This document shows, in pieces, positions 38,800 through 47,764 of a stretch of DNA of 64,000 bases; position 1 is the stretch's first letter, and each line of letters begins with the position of its first letter. Location: contig NZ_RQHW01000065.1 of NCBI RefSeq assembly GCF_004770995.1, forward strand, positions 62,001 to 126,000, written 5' to 3'. Position numbers and translations under genes: made by a program. The DNA comes from Leptospira idonii (GTDB lineage: Bacteria > Spirochaetota > Leptospiria > Leptospirales > Leptospiraceae). Under the pieces are notes generated by a model that worked only from the letters and a program-made list of their open reading frames with translations, made no database searches and was not told where the DNA came from.

Positions 38800-39516
38800 T
38801 TACCAGTTGTCCTTGATTTCCGAACCAGGGTATTTCGACTCCGAACGATCTGTACGAACTTGCAGATCATCTACATAGAAGTAAAAATCTCCAGCCACTT
38901 CATGAACGTCGGAAGTTACAAACAAGGAAACAAAGTGCAGGTTTTTATCCAATAGAGCAAAACGAGTGCTTTGTGGGATAAAACCGGGAATGGTCGCAGT
39001 CAACTTTCTCCATCCGAAGAAGTCTAGTTTACCTAAACGAACATTATGAGTAGTATCTTTGTAATCGCGAAATTTAGCGTAAAGAGTATGGCGGTATTTT
39101 CTACCCAAGACCCAAACCGAAATTTGACGCACTTTTCCTTTGATGATGAATTCGTGAGGAGGAAGTAACTCTACACGATCGAATCCTTTAGAAGCAAAAT
39201 GAGTTTTAACTCCCAAGATGTGATTCTTTTCGATTTTATCACCGCCGCTATCTGGAACCGTTTTATCATCGAAAACATCCTTAATGAGTCCACGTTGCAC
39301 TAGTTTTAGTGTTTTCGTTTCCCCAAGAGGAGTCGTTGATTTGACTCTCCAGTCTTCCGCCTCTTCAAAGTCGTCCAAAACGACTTTTTTAAGAGGACTA
39401 TCATCCTCATTTGTTTGCGCTCCTGGTTGTCCGGTGCCGGTATCGGCTTGCGCGTACAACATTCCTATTGAAAGGAAGAGGCCTAACATAAGTTTGGTCA
39501 TTCCTAATTTCCCCAT
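38800..39516 (-). CDS. flaA2: Flagellar filament sheath protein FlaA2
   Basis: 238 residues from the ATG at 39516, with AGGAG 8 nt upstream; a GTG at 39525 is less likely. Signal peptide ends near LYAQA. The body has the FlaA pattern [53 protein letters not shown] and [19 protein letters not shown], parallel to FlaA1 though only about 30-35% alike by eye. Co-transcribed between the PUR-domain gene (12 nt upstream) and flaA1 (22 nt downstream). Confidence 0.9.
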   Translation of the reverse strand: MGKLGMTKLMLGLFLSIGMLYAQADTGTGQPGAQTNEDDSPLKKVVLDDFEEAEDWRVKSTTPLGETKTLKLVQRGLIKDVFDDKTVPDSGGDKIEKNHILGVKTHFASKGFDRVELLPPHEFIIKGKVRQISVWVLGRKYRHTLYAKFRDYKDTTHNVRLGKLDFFGWRKLTATIPGFIPQSTRFALLDKNLHFVSLFVTSDVHEVAGDFYFYVDDLQVRTDRSESKYPGSEIKDNW

Positions 39517-39527
39517 GAAACTCACTC

Positions 39528-39767
39528 CTAAAAGGCTCCTAACTCCGGGTCTTTGGTATTATCATTATCGGATATTTGGCTTTTGAATTTATGCAAGATT
39601 TCGATCATTCGATCGATTCCTTCAGCAGGAAGAAAAATCGAAGACTTTTTGCTATTCGACCATTCCGAAACCTTCAGGTAAAAGCCAGCTTGGTTTTTCT
39701 TTAAATCCACCAGGAAGGTCTTATTCTGTGTAACGATCTTCTCGGTTAGGATTTCGGGGTCCACCAT
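39528..39767 (-). CDS. PUR-family nucleic-acid-binding protein (DUF3276)
   Basis: 79 residues, a single PUR-alpha-like repeat: FLVDLKKNQAGFYLKVSEWSNSKKSSIFLPAEGIDRMIEIL. This resembles the small PUR protein of Borrelia (BpuR), which binds DNA and RNA and regulates gene expression. First gene of the operon PUR-flaA2-flaA1. It may regulate flaA translation or be a bystander; the sequence does not decide. GGAGAAGG lies before the ATG. Confidence 0.75.
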   Translation of the reverse strand: MVDPEILTEKIVTQNKTFLVDLKKNQAGFYLKVSEWSNSKKSSIFLPAEGIDRMIEILHKFKSQISDNDNTKDPELGAF

Positions 39768-39794
39768 GCATTCCTTCTCCCTGCCTACTCCTAA

Positions 39795-39821
39795 TTATCG
39801 GAAACCAATGCCCATTCCTTA
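39795..39821 (-). promoter_or_regulatory. Sigma-28 (FliA)-like promoter of the PUR-flaA2-flaA1 operon
   Basis: Minus strand: TAAGGAAT (39821-39814), 11-nt spacer, TCCGATAA (39802-39795). Consensus is TAAAGTTT-N11-GCCGATAA, so 5/8 and 7/8 positions match with exact spacing. Transcription would start about 39788, 20 nt before the ATG. The -10 octamer alone is common in coding DNA here, so spacing and location carry the weight. Confidence 0.5.
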
Positions 39822-39928
39822 GCTGTAATAGGAAGAATCATAGGAATGGAAAAGGTTTTTTCACCGATACGTGAGAAAATTTACAAAGTTTGGTCGATTT
39901 TCGTCTTTTTTCTTCTCAAATTAGGAAC

Positions 39929-40399
39929 TTAAACGAATCGTCTGCGAAGTTCTCTTGCGTATGCCAAGTCGTTCGTCAATTTGCGAAGTCTTTTGATATA
40001 GTAATGAGTTACTTCTTTGTAGAATTTAATCTCCATATCCCTGTTTTTAGCGAACATTTCTTGCAGATCTTTGTAACGAAGCTCATACAATTCGGAGATT
40101 TCTTTGGCTTCTACCTTTGCAGATCTCTTTTCGGAATCGAAAAAAGGCAATTCTCCGAAATGATCTCCTTCGCTGATGGTCACTAAATTCACATCATCCC
40201 CTTGGCTAGTGGCAGTAGAGATTTGAAGGGTTCCGTACTTCACAATATACATAGATTCAGCTTCTTCCCCTACATCGTAGAGGACATTTCGTGCAGGCAA
40301 GTGCACTTCATGGATTTTTTCTGCAATATGAAGCAATTCGTCTTGGTTTAAGGTGTGAAAGAGGTATATTTTTTTTAGACTCTCTACTTTCGGATTCAT
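39929..40399 (-). CDS. Cyclic nucleotide-binding domain protein
   Basis: 156 residues with one cNMP-binding beta-roll (about 12-115): LFHTLNQDELLHIAEKIHEVHLPARNVLYDVGEEAESMYIVKYGTL, then ISEGDHFGELPFFDSEKRSAKV, the phosphate-binding cassette with R at the cAMP contact. The C-terminus is a basic helix (YYIKRLRKLTNDLAYARELRRRFV), without a helix-turn-helix, so not a CRP-type DNA-binding protein. Ligand unproven. TAGGAG precedes the ATG at 40399. No neighbour in the same operon. Confidence 0.85.
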   Translation of the reverse strand: MNPKVESLKKIYLFHTLNQDELLHIAEKIHEVHLPARNVLYDVGEEAESMYIVKYGTLQISTATSQGDDVNLVTISEGDHFGELPFFDSEKRSAKVEAKEISELYELRYKDLQEMFAKNRDMEIKFYKEVTHYYIKRLRKLTNDLAYARELRRRFV

Positions 40400-40692
40400 A
40401 CAACTCCTAGGATTTCCTAATGAAAATTGTCCGATTTGTCATTTTGGCAAGAGAAAATTGTTTTGTAGCAGAAACTGGGAAAGATAAAAAAAATCCCGCA
40501 AGATAAGCCCTGCAGGAATTTTAAGTGGAAACATAGAATAGGCTGAATTTGAAAACTTGAAAAAGTCACAAACTCAATGACATTTTACCCAAAAATTTAT
40601 TGTATGCCAAGCGTACAAGTACGATGAAATTATGGAAAAAATATGGTATTTACAGAACCTAGACCGGAAACCTTAAAAAACAGAGGGAAATC
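40400..40692. other. Intergenic region with orphan terminator-like hairpin and inverted repeat
   Basis: 293 nt between divergent regulators. Holds the orphan hairpin at 40485-40520 and CGTAC-AA-GTACG (40612-40623), a short inverted repeat about 70 nt before the NarL-type regulator gene that might be an operator. No ORF longer than a few codons was judged real. Confidence 0.4.
40485..40520 (-). terminator. Orphan terminator-like hairpin
   Basis: An imperfect stem (40492-40500 with 40511-40520, one mismatch and a bulge) followed on the minus strand by eight or nine T. No coding gene ends upstream of it on this strand, so it could terminate a small RNA starting inside the 40.5-40.69 kb gap, or be a chance fold. 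Confidence 0.35.
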
Positions 40693-41313
40693 ATGAGTTC
40701 AAAAAAGAAAGTGATCCTTGTAGAAGATCATGCTGTCACTAGAGTCGGAGTCAAACATGTGGTGAACTCCTCTACAGATTTCGAAGTTGTTGGTGAAGCG
40801 GAACACTCTTCTCAAATTGCGCCCCTACTCAAAGAAAAAACTCCCGATTTCCTTCTTTTGGATCTACGCATTCCAGGAGAAAACGTACTCAATATGGTGA
40901 AGGAGTGGAAAAAAGAATTTCCTCAACTTAAAGTGGTAACTCTTACCATGTTGGATGAACAACCAATCGTTCATTCTGCCATAGAAGCGGGAGTCGACGG
41001 ATACCTTTTGAAATCGGACGACTTAAGCAGCCTAACCAAAAACCTAAGTGAAATCGCTTTAGGAAAAACAGTATATTCTAAAAACCTAAAACTAAGCTTC
41101 AATCGCAAACCGCAAGACGGCAAAGTGGCGAACAAAAAAGAAAAACAGATTTTGACTCTTCTGGGACAAGGAAAAACTTACCAGGAAATAGGAACTGAGA
41201 TCGGCCTTTCCAAAAGAACCGTAGAATACCACGTGGGAAGACTCAAAGACCGATTCAATTCCAAAACGGTAGCGGAACTGATCGGCCGAGCCAAAGAACA
41301 GATGTTAATTTAA
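40693..41313 (+). CDS. NarL/FixJ-type response regulator
   Basis: 206 residues. Receiver domain 1-120 with E11-D12, phospho-accepting D57 (LLLDLRIP), T in VVTLTML and Lys in YLLKSDD; LuxR-type HTH at 140-203 (KKEKQILTLLGQGKTYQEIGTEIGLSKRTVEYHVGRL). Phosphorylated regulators of this family dimerise and bind promoter DNA. It is convergent with a hybrid histidine kinase gene, overlapping by 9 nt; the two could be partners, though convergent orientation is unusual for a cognate pair. AGAGGGAAATC precedes the ATG. Confidence 0.92.
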   Translation: MSSKKKVILVEDHAVTRVGVKHVVNSSTDFEVVGEAEHSSQIAPLLKEKTPDFLLLDLRIPGENVLNMVKEWKKEFPQLKVVTLTMLDEQPIVHSAIEAGVDGYLLKSDDLSSLTKNLSEIALGKTVYSKNLKLSFNRKPQDGKVANKKEKQILTLLGQGKTYQEIGTEIGLSKRTVEYHVGRLKDRFNSKTVAELIGRAKEQMLI

Positions 41314-43707
41314 GGAAAGAAGTTTTTTAATTTCGGAAATTAATTTTTCCTCGGAGACTGTTTTCCTTAAAAAAGCGTCTCCTCCTACAGCGAGCACATC
41401 TTCCTCCAGTTTTTTCCCCGTATTCGGATCGGTTTGAGAACTGGAAAGAAGAAGAGCTCGGATCTCCACCATATCCTGATCCGCATATAACTCTTTCAAA
41501 AATTCCAAACCCGTTTTTTCAGGCATTGCGAAATCGACGATGATCAAATCGGGTTTCAATTTCATCACGGAACGAAGAGCATGGTCAGGAAATTCTTCTT
41601 CCCAAATGATACAAGGAAGTTGTTTCAGGATTTTACGAAGCTGACTTCTATACCCCGGGTTATCATCTAACAAAAGTACTACTTTTTCGAAATTTGGAAG
41701 GTAAAATTTGAAAGTGGAACCTTCTCCTTCTTTGGAGACCACTTCCAATCTTCCTCCGTGGCGGTCGGCTACTTCCTTACAGAAGGCAAGCCCTACTCCC
41801 GCACCCATTTCGTCGCTTGTTCCTTTTCGTAGATAAATGTACCCTTCTTCGAATATATTTTGAATCCAATAATTAGGGAATCCTACTCCTGTATCCTGGA
41901 TGGAAAAACACCATTCCTTGTTTTCTTCGGACAAACTGAGAGTGATGGTTCCTCCCGGATGGGTGAACTTGATGGCATTGGTCACGAAATTCCAAAGAAG
42001 ATGTTCAATTAGGTTGGGGTCTCCCATCCCGATGGAAGATTCCTCGATATGGGAAACCAATTGCAGCTTTTTGGCCTCCATCAAAGGCCTTGCCTTTTCC
42101 TGAATGGATTCCAAAAGAAGATAATAATCGAACAATTGATAGTCGGGAAAAACGGTGGCGTTCTGGAAACGAGAATATTGTATCAGCTCTTCCACCATAG
42201 AGAGAAGGTTTTTCAAGCCGGAAGATGCATCTCCCAAAACCTGCTTCGCCCTATCAGGAGAAAGGCTAGGAGGATTTTCCGTAAGTAGTCCTACGACGGA
42301 AGAGATCCCGAACAAAGGAGAACGAATGTCGTGAGAGACGATAGAGATGAATTTGTCTTTCATTTCGCCCGCTTTTTCCGCCTTTTCCTTTTCTCTTCTG
42401 AGTTCGATCGTTTTCCAATCCACTTCCTTTCGCAGGTTCAAAGTGAGATACTCCGCCGTTTCCCAAGCATGGGAATTGCGGCTGGAGATGATCACAGCAA
42501 GTCCGATGGAATAGGCGGTGAATCCGAATTCAGTCAAAAAAGGAAGATCCCATCTTTTGAAAAATACGACTGAGTCGTAAATTGTAGTACCTATGATGAT
42601 TAAGGAACCGATCAAAAACACCACTCCTTGGTAACGAGTTTCTCTTTCCTGGATGGATTTGACTGCGGCATACAAGGAAGAAAGAAGCACTAAAACCATA
42701 TAAACCTGAGTGACTTGCAGAAGTTTCGTATAGACCTGATAAGGAGTCAAACAGGAGACAAGGAAAAACAAAATAACGGGCGCTAAATAATAGAATTTCA
42801 GTTTTTGTTTTAATATAGGAGCGAAAAACGAAAAGAAAAACAATATGGAAAAGAGCTGAACCGATATGAATGCTAGATATTCCAGCCGTATCTGCAGCAT
42901 CTCCATAAAGTCGCTCGGTTCGAACCACCCCCTTGTGATTCTTTCGAAAAGAAGGATGCGGACAAGCCAAGAAAAACAAAGTAGAGAATACCATAAAGTG
43001 GCTCTTTCCTTCGATCGATGCAAAAAGAGTACGATGTGATATAAAGCCAAAAGAAAAAACACGCCTGCGAAAAATAACTTTTTTCTTTCCTTGTAACGAA
43101 GGAAGAGAAGCATTCTTCCCGGATCTCCTAAAACGGGACTGTAATAAGCCCCTCCTCTGGAGTATAAATAATTGGAAACTTGAAGATAAATCACGCTTCC
43201 TGGATGAGCTCGGAAAGCACTCGCATTCTCGGTATAATAGCCGATGCTTTCCTCCTGAGTTTTGGAAATTTTCCCGGAGGATCCAAGTAAAGTCAAACCT
43301 TGTCCTTCATTCCAAACAAACAGTTTATAGGCGGAAGAAGCTTCTTTCAAATAGATCATGAGAGGAGTGGGTTCATCCACAAGAAGCTTCAACCTGTAAG
43401 TCACATATCCGTGTGCAGGAAGATTCTGGTTCACCCAATACCCAGGAATGGCCAAAGAAACAGGAGTCTTTTTATCTAAGGCTTTGAATTCTTCCGGAGT
43501 AATAGGAAGTTCTCCCGGAAAGGCATCCCAATCTCCTGCTAAGGGAAATGGTTCTAAAAATTTGGTTTGGATTCCCCTTAGATCCAAACTTCCTTTTTCG
43601 ATGGGAATCTTTTGAGAGATGAGTCCCGCTTCGTTTTTGCAGGAAACGGTCATCAGGAAAAAAAATAAAAATAAATAGATAAGGTTCAATTTTTTGTATA
43701 ATTTCAT
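41305..43707 (-). CDS. 7TMR-DISM hybrid histidine kinase with lipoprotein-type signal
   Basis: 800 residues. N-terminal signal with lipobox MTVSC (Cys23), a periplasmic DISMED2-type beta domain (FLEPFPLAGDWDAFPGELP, HGYVTYRLKLLVDEPTPL), seven hydrophobic segments (about 200-400), then HisKA (IVSHDIRSPLFGISSVVG, phospho-His), HATPase (NFVTNAIKFTHPGG N-box, DTGVGFP, GVGLAFCK) and a C-terminal receiver (LLLDDNPG, VDFAMPEKTG, LRK). A complete hybrid sensor. The frame is open to 43947 but the DUF2207 gene ends 1 nt before the ATG at 43707, indicating translational coupling. Confidence 0.88.
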   Translation of the reverse strand: MKLYKKLNLIYLFLFFFLMTVSCKNEAGLISQKIPIEKGSLDLRGIQTKFLEPFPLAGDWDAFPGELPITPEEFKALDKKTPVSLAIPGYWVNQNLPAHGYVTYRLKLLVDEPTPLMIYLKEASSAYKLFVWNEGQGLTLLGSSGKISKTQEESIGYYTENASAFRAHPGSVIYLQVSNYLYSRGGAYYSPVLGDPGRMLLFLRYKERKKLFFAGVFFLLALYHIVLFLHRSKERATLWYSLLCFSWLVRILLFERITRGWFEPSDFMEMLQIRLEYLAFISVQLFSILFFFSFFAPILKQKLKFYYLAPVILFFLVSCLTPYQVYTKLLQVTQVYMVLVLLSSLYAAVKSIQERETRYQGVVFLIGSLIIIGTTIYDSVVFFKRWDLPFLTEFGFTAYSIGLAVIISSRNSHAWETAEYLTLNLRKEVDWKTIELRREKEKAEKAGEMKDKFISIVSHDIRSPLFGISSVVGLLTENPPSLSPDRAKQVLGDASSGLKNLLSMVEELIQYSRFQNATVFPDYQLFDYYLLLESIQEKARPLMEAKKLQLVSHIEESSIGMGDPNLIEHLLWNFVTNAIKFTHPGGTITLSLSEENKEWCFSIQDTGVGFPNYWIQNIFEEGYIYLRKGTSDEMGAGVGLAFCKEVADRHGGRLEVVSKEGEGSTFKFYLPNFEKVVLLLDDNPGYRSQLRKILKQLPCIIWEEEFPDHALRSVMKLKPDLIIVDFAMPEKTGLEFLKELYADQDMVEIRALLLSSSQTDPNTGKKLEEDVLAVGGDAFLRKTVSEEKLISEIKKLLSLN

Positions 43708-43708
43708 A

Positions 43709-45664
43709 TTACCAACCGCCTCCTCCCCCGCCTCCCGAAGAAGAAGATCCGCTGCCGGACGATGATGATGAAGAAGGAACAGAATAGGAAGATTGAGTGG
43801 AAAGAAGAGACATCGATTCCCAAGAACCGCTGGCACCTCCTCCTCCGAACGAACCTCCCCCCGCAGTGAAACCGGAAACATTTCCGGACTGCGAAGAAGA
43901 AACGAAAAAGACAGATCTTCCTTTTTCCCTAGGAACCACAACTTCAATGCTTTGGTCCGGGACAGGAAACAAATGAATACAATCCTTTTTTTCTTTCTGC
44001 CTTTGAATTACTTCATCATTCAAATCCAGCGCAGGTAAATACAAACCTGTCTGCGAATTTATGGAACACTTTTTTTCATTACGAAGTAAATTGCGGAAGT
44101 ATTCCCTTACAAGATAGATCTCTTTTGCAAAGGAAATTTTTTTACCATTTTGAAAATCGCTTCTTAAATAAACGGGAACGATTCCGAAACAGATCGCCCA
44201 TAAAATATAATATAAAAAACCGCTGAAATGCAGATGCGAATTGTAAATGAGAAACACGAAAGATACCCACACGGCAAAAGTGCTGACCACAAACTTGATG
44301 CTCTGCCGAGCCAAAGAATTCTTTTGAAAAAGACGGTAATCGGAATGATCGTCCGAATAGAGAGCCACTCCTAATACGGAAAGAAAACAGCTGAAAAAAA
44401 TCTGTAGATAGAAGGATGTAAGAGAAATTTTATTGGAAGAGAAAAATTCAGAACACAAAAAATACAAAACGGCGATCAGTATTAAAATAAAGATCACCAA
44501 AACCACGGGATACTTTCCCAAAAAGGAAAATCTGGAAATATATTTTTTCTCATCTCCTCTCTGGACAAACTGCAAATAGACGGAAGACCGAACTTCGGAA
44601 GATAAGGAAAAATCTTTCTTCTTATTTCGATAGAATTCCTTGATCTGTTTTCCGGAAACGGAATCGTTCGTTTTTAAAAGTAAAGATTCCAGGATGATCT
44701 GGTCATGAACGGGGAAACGATCCAAAGGAACCAGCCTTCGGATCCAAGTTTCAGAATCCTTATTTGTTATTTCCAGCCAACCTAACTTAACAAAGGGGGT
44801 AAACCAGGATTCAACAACTCCATTCTTCGTTTTATATGCGAATTCCACAGGACTCAAATCTTTCCAAATGTTCCTAGCCTCTTCCAAGGACTGAATCTCT
44901 TTGCCTGGAGAAAATAAGCCTTTTCTTTTTGCAATTTGATAAAGAACGAATTGAAACAAGGCCAAAAAGAAAAACGGAAATAGGGCGATGCCCGTACGTT
45001 TGAGAAAATAGAAAAAAGTCGATTCGTAATTTTCGGGAGAATCATTCCCCGTCCAAACGAGTTCTCTTTCCAAGAGGAATGTATCTCCCGGAAAAAGATC
45101 CGTTTTTTCCATTGTGGCTTCTTCGTTCCAAACGGACTCCATCCGCCACTTGTCTTCTACGTTCCAAAGAACTGAAATTTTCTCAATGTTTCCCTTTCTG
45201 TCGGAAAAGGAAAACTCATGGTTCAATCGATATTTTCCTGAAATCGTTTTTTCAAGCAAATTGCCATATTCGAACTTTAATTTGTATTTGAGAATTTTAT
45301 CATCGAACAAAGGTTCATCGATATTTCTTGCTCTCCAATAAACGGATAGGTCATCAGGATAGTATTGATATTGTCCTTTGATCTCCTGACTGCCCTCTTC
45401 CATTTTTTCCCAAACCCCGTTTTGATTTTGGAATTCCATTCCGTGAAAAATAAGGTCTTGGTTGAATCCCAATTTGAACTTGCGGTAGGCGCCGTTCCAA
45501 TCCCCTTCGAAACGGATGTTTTGTTCCTCTTCTACAAAAAGAGTTCCTCGGTTGGTGAGAGTGGCTCGGATGGAAATGGAAGGCCAGTCCAAAGATTTTG
45601 CAAATAGTTGTGAGATGGAGAAAACGGGAAATAAAATGAGAAAAAAGGGAATGATTTGATTCAT
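43709..45664 (-). CDS. DUF2207 family membrane protein
   Basis: 651 residues. Signal peptide (MNQIIPFFLILFPVFSISQLFA), a large exported domain that opens like DUF2207 (ISIRATLTNRGTLFVEEEQNIRFEGDWNGAYRKFKLG), a transmembrane segment near 222, two to four more hydrophobic segments at about 380-500, and a low-complexity C-terminus of Gly and Ser ending GGGGGGGW, the usual DUF2207 tail. Function unknown; the family is often near transport or envelope genes. Directly coupled to the hybrid kinase downstream, which suggests a shared envelope-sensing role. Confidence 0.82.
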   Translation of the reverse strand: MNQIIPFFLILFPVFSISQLFAKSLDWPSISIRATLTNRGTLFVEEEQNIRFEGDWNGAYRKFKLGFNQDLIFHGMEFQNQNGVWEKMEEGSQEIKGQYQYYPDDLSVYWRARNIDEPLFDDKILKYKLKFEYGNLLEKTISGKYRLNHEFSFSDRKGNIEKISVLWNVEDKWRMESVWNEEATMEKTDLFPGDTFLLERELVWTGNDSPENYESTFFYFLKRTGIALFPFFFLALFQFVLYQIAKRKGLFSPGKEIQSLEEARNIWKDLSPVEFAYKTKNGVVESWFTPFVKLGWLEITNKDSETWIRRLVPLDRFPVHDQIILESLLLKTNDSVSGKQIKEFYRNKKKDFSLSSEVRSSVYLQFVQRGDEKKYISRFSFLGKYPVVLVIFILILIAVLYFLCSEFFSSNKISLTSFYLQIFFSCFLSVLGVALYSDDHSDYRLFQKNSLARQSIKFVVSTFAVWVSFVFLIYNSHLHFSGFLYYILWAICFGIVPVYLRSDFQNGKKISFAKEIYLVREYFRNLLRNEKKCSINSQTGLYLPALDLNDEVIQRQKEKKDCIHLFPVPDQSIEVVVPREKGRSVFFVSSSQSGNVSGFTAGGGSFGGGGASGSWESMSLLSTQSSYSVPSSSSSSGSGSSSSGGGGGGGW

Positions 45665-45741
45665 TTCGATTCCCGAACTATGATCTTTGCTTGCAGATTC
45701 TCGGCTCCTCTTTCAAATCTTGAAAATCGAAAGGAAGTACG

Positions 45742-47313
45742 ATGGCAAAGAAAGATACTAAGGAATTCATCCAAGAGATTCAATCAGGTTATGATCACAA
45801 AGGAAAGTCCATTTTTTTAGGAGCAGGCATTTTTGAAGGGAAAACGAATTTAGAAGCAAAAGTATCTATCCCTCTTGCGACTCTCAATCGACACGGACTC
45901 ATTGCAGGAGCAACCGGTACAGGAAAAACCAAAACCTTACAACTTCTTTCCGAAGGTTTGGCGAAAGAAGGAATTCCCGTTCTACTTATGGATATCAAAG
46001 GGGATCTTTCCGGAATCGCAAAGGAAGGAGAGAAAAAAGAACCAATTGAAAAAAGAAGCAAAGACTTGGGGATCTCCTGGAAAGGAGAAGGTTTTCCCGT
46101 AGAGTTTCTGACTCTTTCCCAAGAACCTGGTGCAAAACTAAAAGCGACTGCGGCAGAATTCGGCCCCGTTCTTTTCTCTCGTATCTTAGATTTGAACGAC
46201 ACTCAAATGGGAGTGATCGCGTTGATTTTTAAATACTGCGATGATTTGGGAATTCCTCTTCTTGATCTGAAAGACATCAAAAAAGCACTTCAATATCTTA
46301 CGGACGAAGGCAAGGAAGAAATCGCAAAAAAATACGGAGCGATTTCCACAAGCTCCGCATCTACCATCTTAAGAAAAATCATAGAGTTGGAAGGACAAGG
46401 AGGAGAGGTCTTCTTCGGAGAACCATCTTTCGATGTTTCCGATCTTCTGGAGAAAAAAGGCGACAAAGGCCAGATCAGCATTATCCGCCTAACGGACATT
46501 CAAAGCAAACCTAGACTTTTTTCCACATTCATGTTGTCCCTTCTCACTGAAATTTACGCAAACTTTCCGGAAGCAGGAGACTTGGACAAACCGAAATTGG
46601 CCATATTCATCGATGAAGCCCATCTCGTTTTTGACGAGGCTTCCAAAACTCTTGTGGATCAAATCGAAAGTATGGTAAGATTGATTCGTTCCAAAGGAGT
46701 GGGAATCTTTTTCTGCACTCAATCTCCTACGGACATCCCTTCTCCCGTTTTGGCACAGTTAGGACTGAAAGTACAACATGCGTTACGTGCTTTTACTGCG
46801 AATGACAGAAAGGCAATCAAACAAGCTTCTGAAAACTATCCGATCACTGATTTTTACGAAGTAGCGGAAGAAATCACTCAGATGGGAATCGGAGAAGCTT
46901 TCGTAACAGCACTTAACTCCAAAGGGATTCCTACTCCTCTTGTAAGAACTCTTTTGGCGCCCCCTGCTTCCCGAATGGACATTTTGACTCCTACGGAAAT
47001 AGACAAAATCGTTTCTTCCTCTGATTTGGTTTCTAAATATTCCAAAGAAATCGATAGAGAATCCGCTTATGAAATCCTTGGGAAAAAAATTGATAACATT
47101 GCGGAAGGAGAAGAAGAAGCGGAAATCGAAGAAACGGGAGAATCCAACAAAAGAAAAAAAAGAACCAAAGAAAAGGAAGACCCCGGATTTTTGGAATCTC
47201 TTGCTAAGAACCCTCTCGCCAGAGACGTAGGAAGAACCGTCGCCAGAGAAGTCACAAGAGGACTCTTGGGAATGTTAGGCGTCACTTCCACAAAAAAATC
47301 CAGAAGGAAATAG
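45742..47313 (+). CDS. HerA/YjgR-like ATPase (DUF853)
   Basis: 523 residues. Walker A GATGTGKT (56-63), Walker B FIDEAHLVFDE (about 291-301) and the arginine-rich motor region match the DUF853/YjgR branch of the HerA-FtsK superfamily, which forms hexameric ATPases thought to handle DNA or peptidoglycan-linked substrates. A C-terminal basic tail (KRKKRTKEKE, then KKSRRK) is predicted to be disordered. No nuclease partner (NurA or similar) is adjacent, which argues against a classic HerA-NurA pair. Followed by a three-gene coupled cluster after 34 nt with no terminator. Confidence 0.88.
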   Translation: MAKKDTKEFIQEIQSGYDHKGKSIFLGAGIFEGKTNLEAKVSIPLATLNRHGLIAGATGTGKTKTLQLLSEGLAKEGIPVLLMDIKGDLSGIAKEGEKKEPIEKRSKDLGISWKGEGFPVEFLTLSQEPGAKLKATAAEFGPVLFSRILDLNDTQMGVIALIFKYCDDLGIPLLDLKDIKKALQYLTDEGKEEIAKKYGAISTSSASTILRKIIELEGQGGEVFFGEPSFDVSDLLEKKGDKGQISIIRLTDIQSKPRLFSTFMLSLLTEIYANFPEAGDLDKPKLAIFIDEAHLVFDEASKTLVDQIESMVRLIRSKGVGIFFCTQSPTDIPSPVLAQLGLKVQHALRAFTANDRKAIKQASENYPITDFYEVAEEITQMGIGEAFVTALNSKGIPTPLVRTLLAPPASRMDILTPTEIDKIVSSSDLVSKYSKEIDRESAYEILGKKIDNIAEGEEEAEIEETGESNKRKKRTKEKEDPGFLESLAKNPLARDVGRTVAREVTRGLLGMLGVTSTKKSRRK

Positions 47314-47347
47314 ACAAGGATCTTCGATTTTTAACTTAAAACTTTAA

Positions 47348-47764
47348 ATGGAAACAGAACAAAACGATTTATTTCAGCCTTCTTTAGAGAAGAAGGTTGC
47401 TGTACCTCTCTATTCCCAAAATGCCTCATTTTATGTGGCATTTTTCGGGGGGATCTTCAGCATCATTTTCTTTCAGAGCCTAAACTCCTTCAAATTGAAA
47501 AGGTTTAAAATAGATTTTATTTTTTATCTTTTCTGGATGGGAGTGGGTCTCACTCTTCCTTTTTTTGAAACTCATAAATTGGTAAGCAGAATGATGGCTC
47601 TTGCCGCTTATGCAAATTTCTACTTCCTTCACAAGAAGTATCACAAAGCGAACGAACTGTTCGGAACAGAATCTCCCTCTCCATGGAAACCAGGGATTTT
47701 TTGCAGTTTAGCGGGAATTTCCATTACGATCACCGCTTATATGATCGCAAAGGCTTATCGATGA
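47348..47764 (+). CDS. Small membrane protein, three to four predicted spans
   Basis: 138 residues, no recognised family. Hydrophobic segments at about 27-44 (ASFYVAFFGGIFSIIFFQSL), 55-75 (FIFYLFWMGVGLTLPFF), 82-96 and 115-135. Positively charged loops between them (KLKRFK, HKKYHK) put both ends probably in the cytoplasm. The stop overlaps the next gene's start (ATGA), so it is translationally coupled to the TPR protein. Confidence 0.65.
   Translation: METEQNDLFQPSLEKKVAVPLYSQNASFYVAFFGGIFSIIFFQSLNSFKLKRFKIDFIFYLFWMGVGLTLPFFETHKLVSRMMALAAYANFYFLHKKYHKANELFGTESPSPWKPGIFCSLAGISITITAYMIAKAYR

Noticed and set aside
43715..43880. Gly/Ser low-complexity run
   Set aside because: It is the usual C-terminus of DUF2207 proteins.
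45742..47313. HerA-like ATPase as an antiphage system
   Set aside because: No nuclease, SIR2 or other effector gene is adjacent and the branch is the DUF853/YjgR type.
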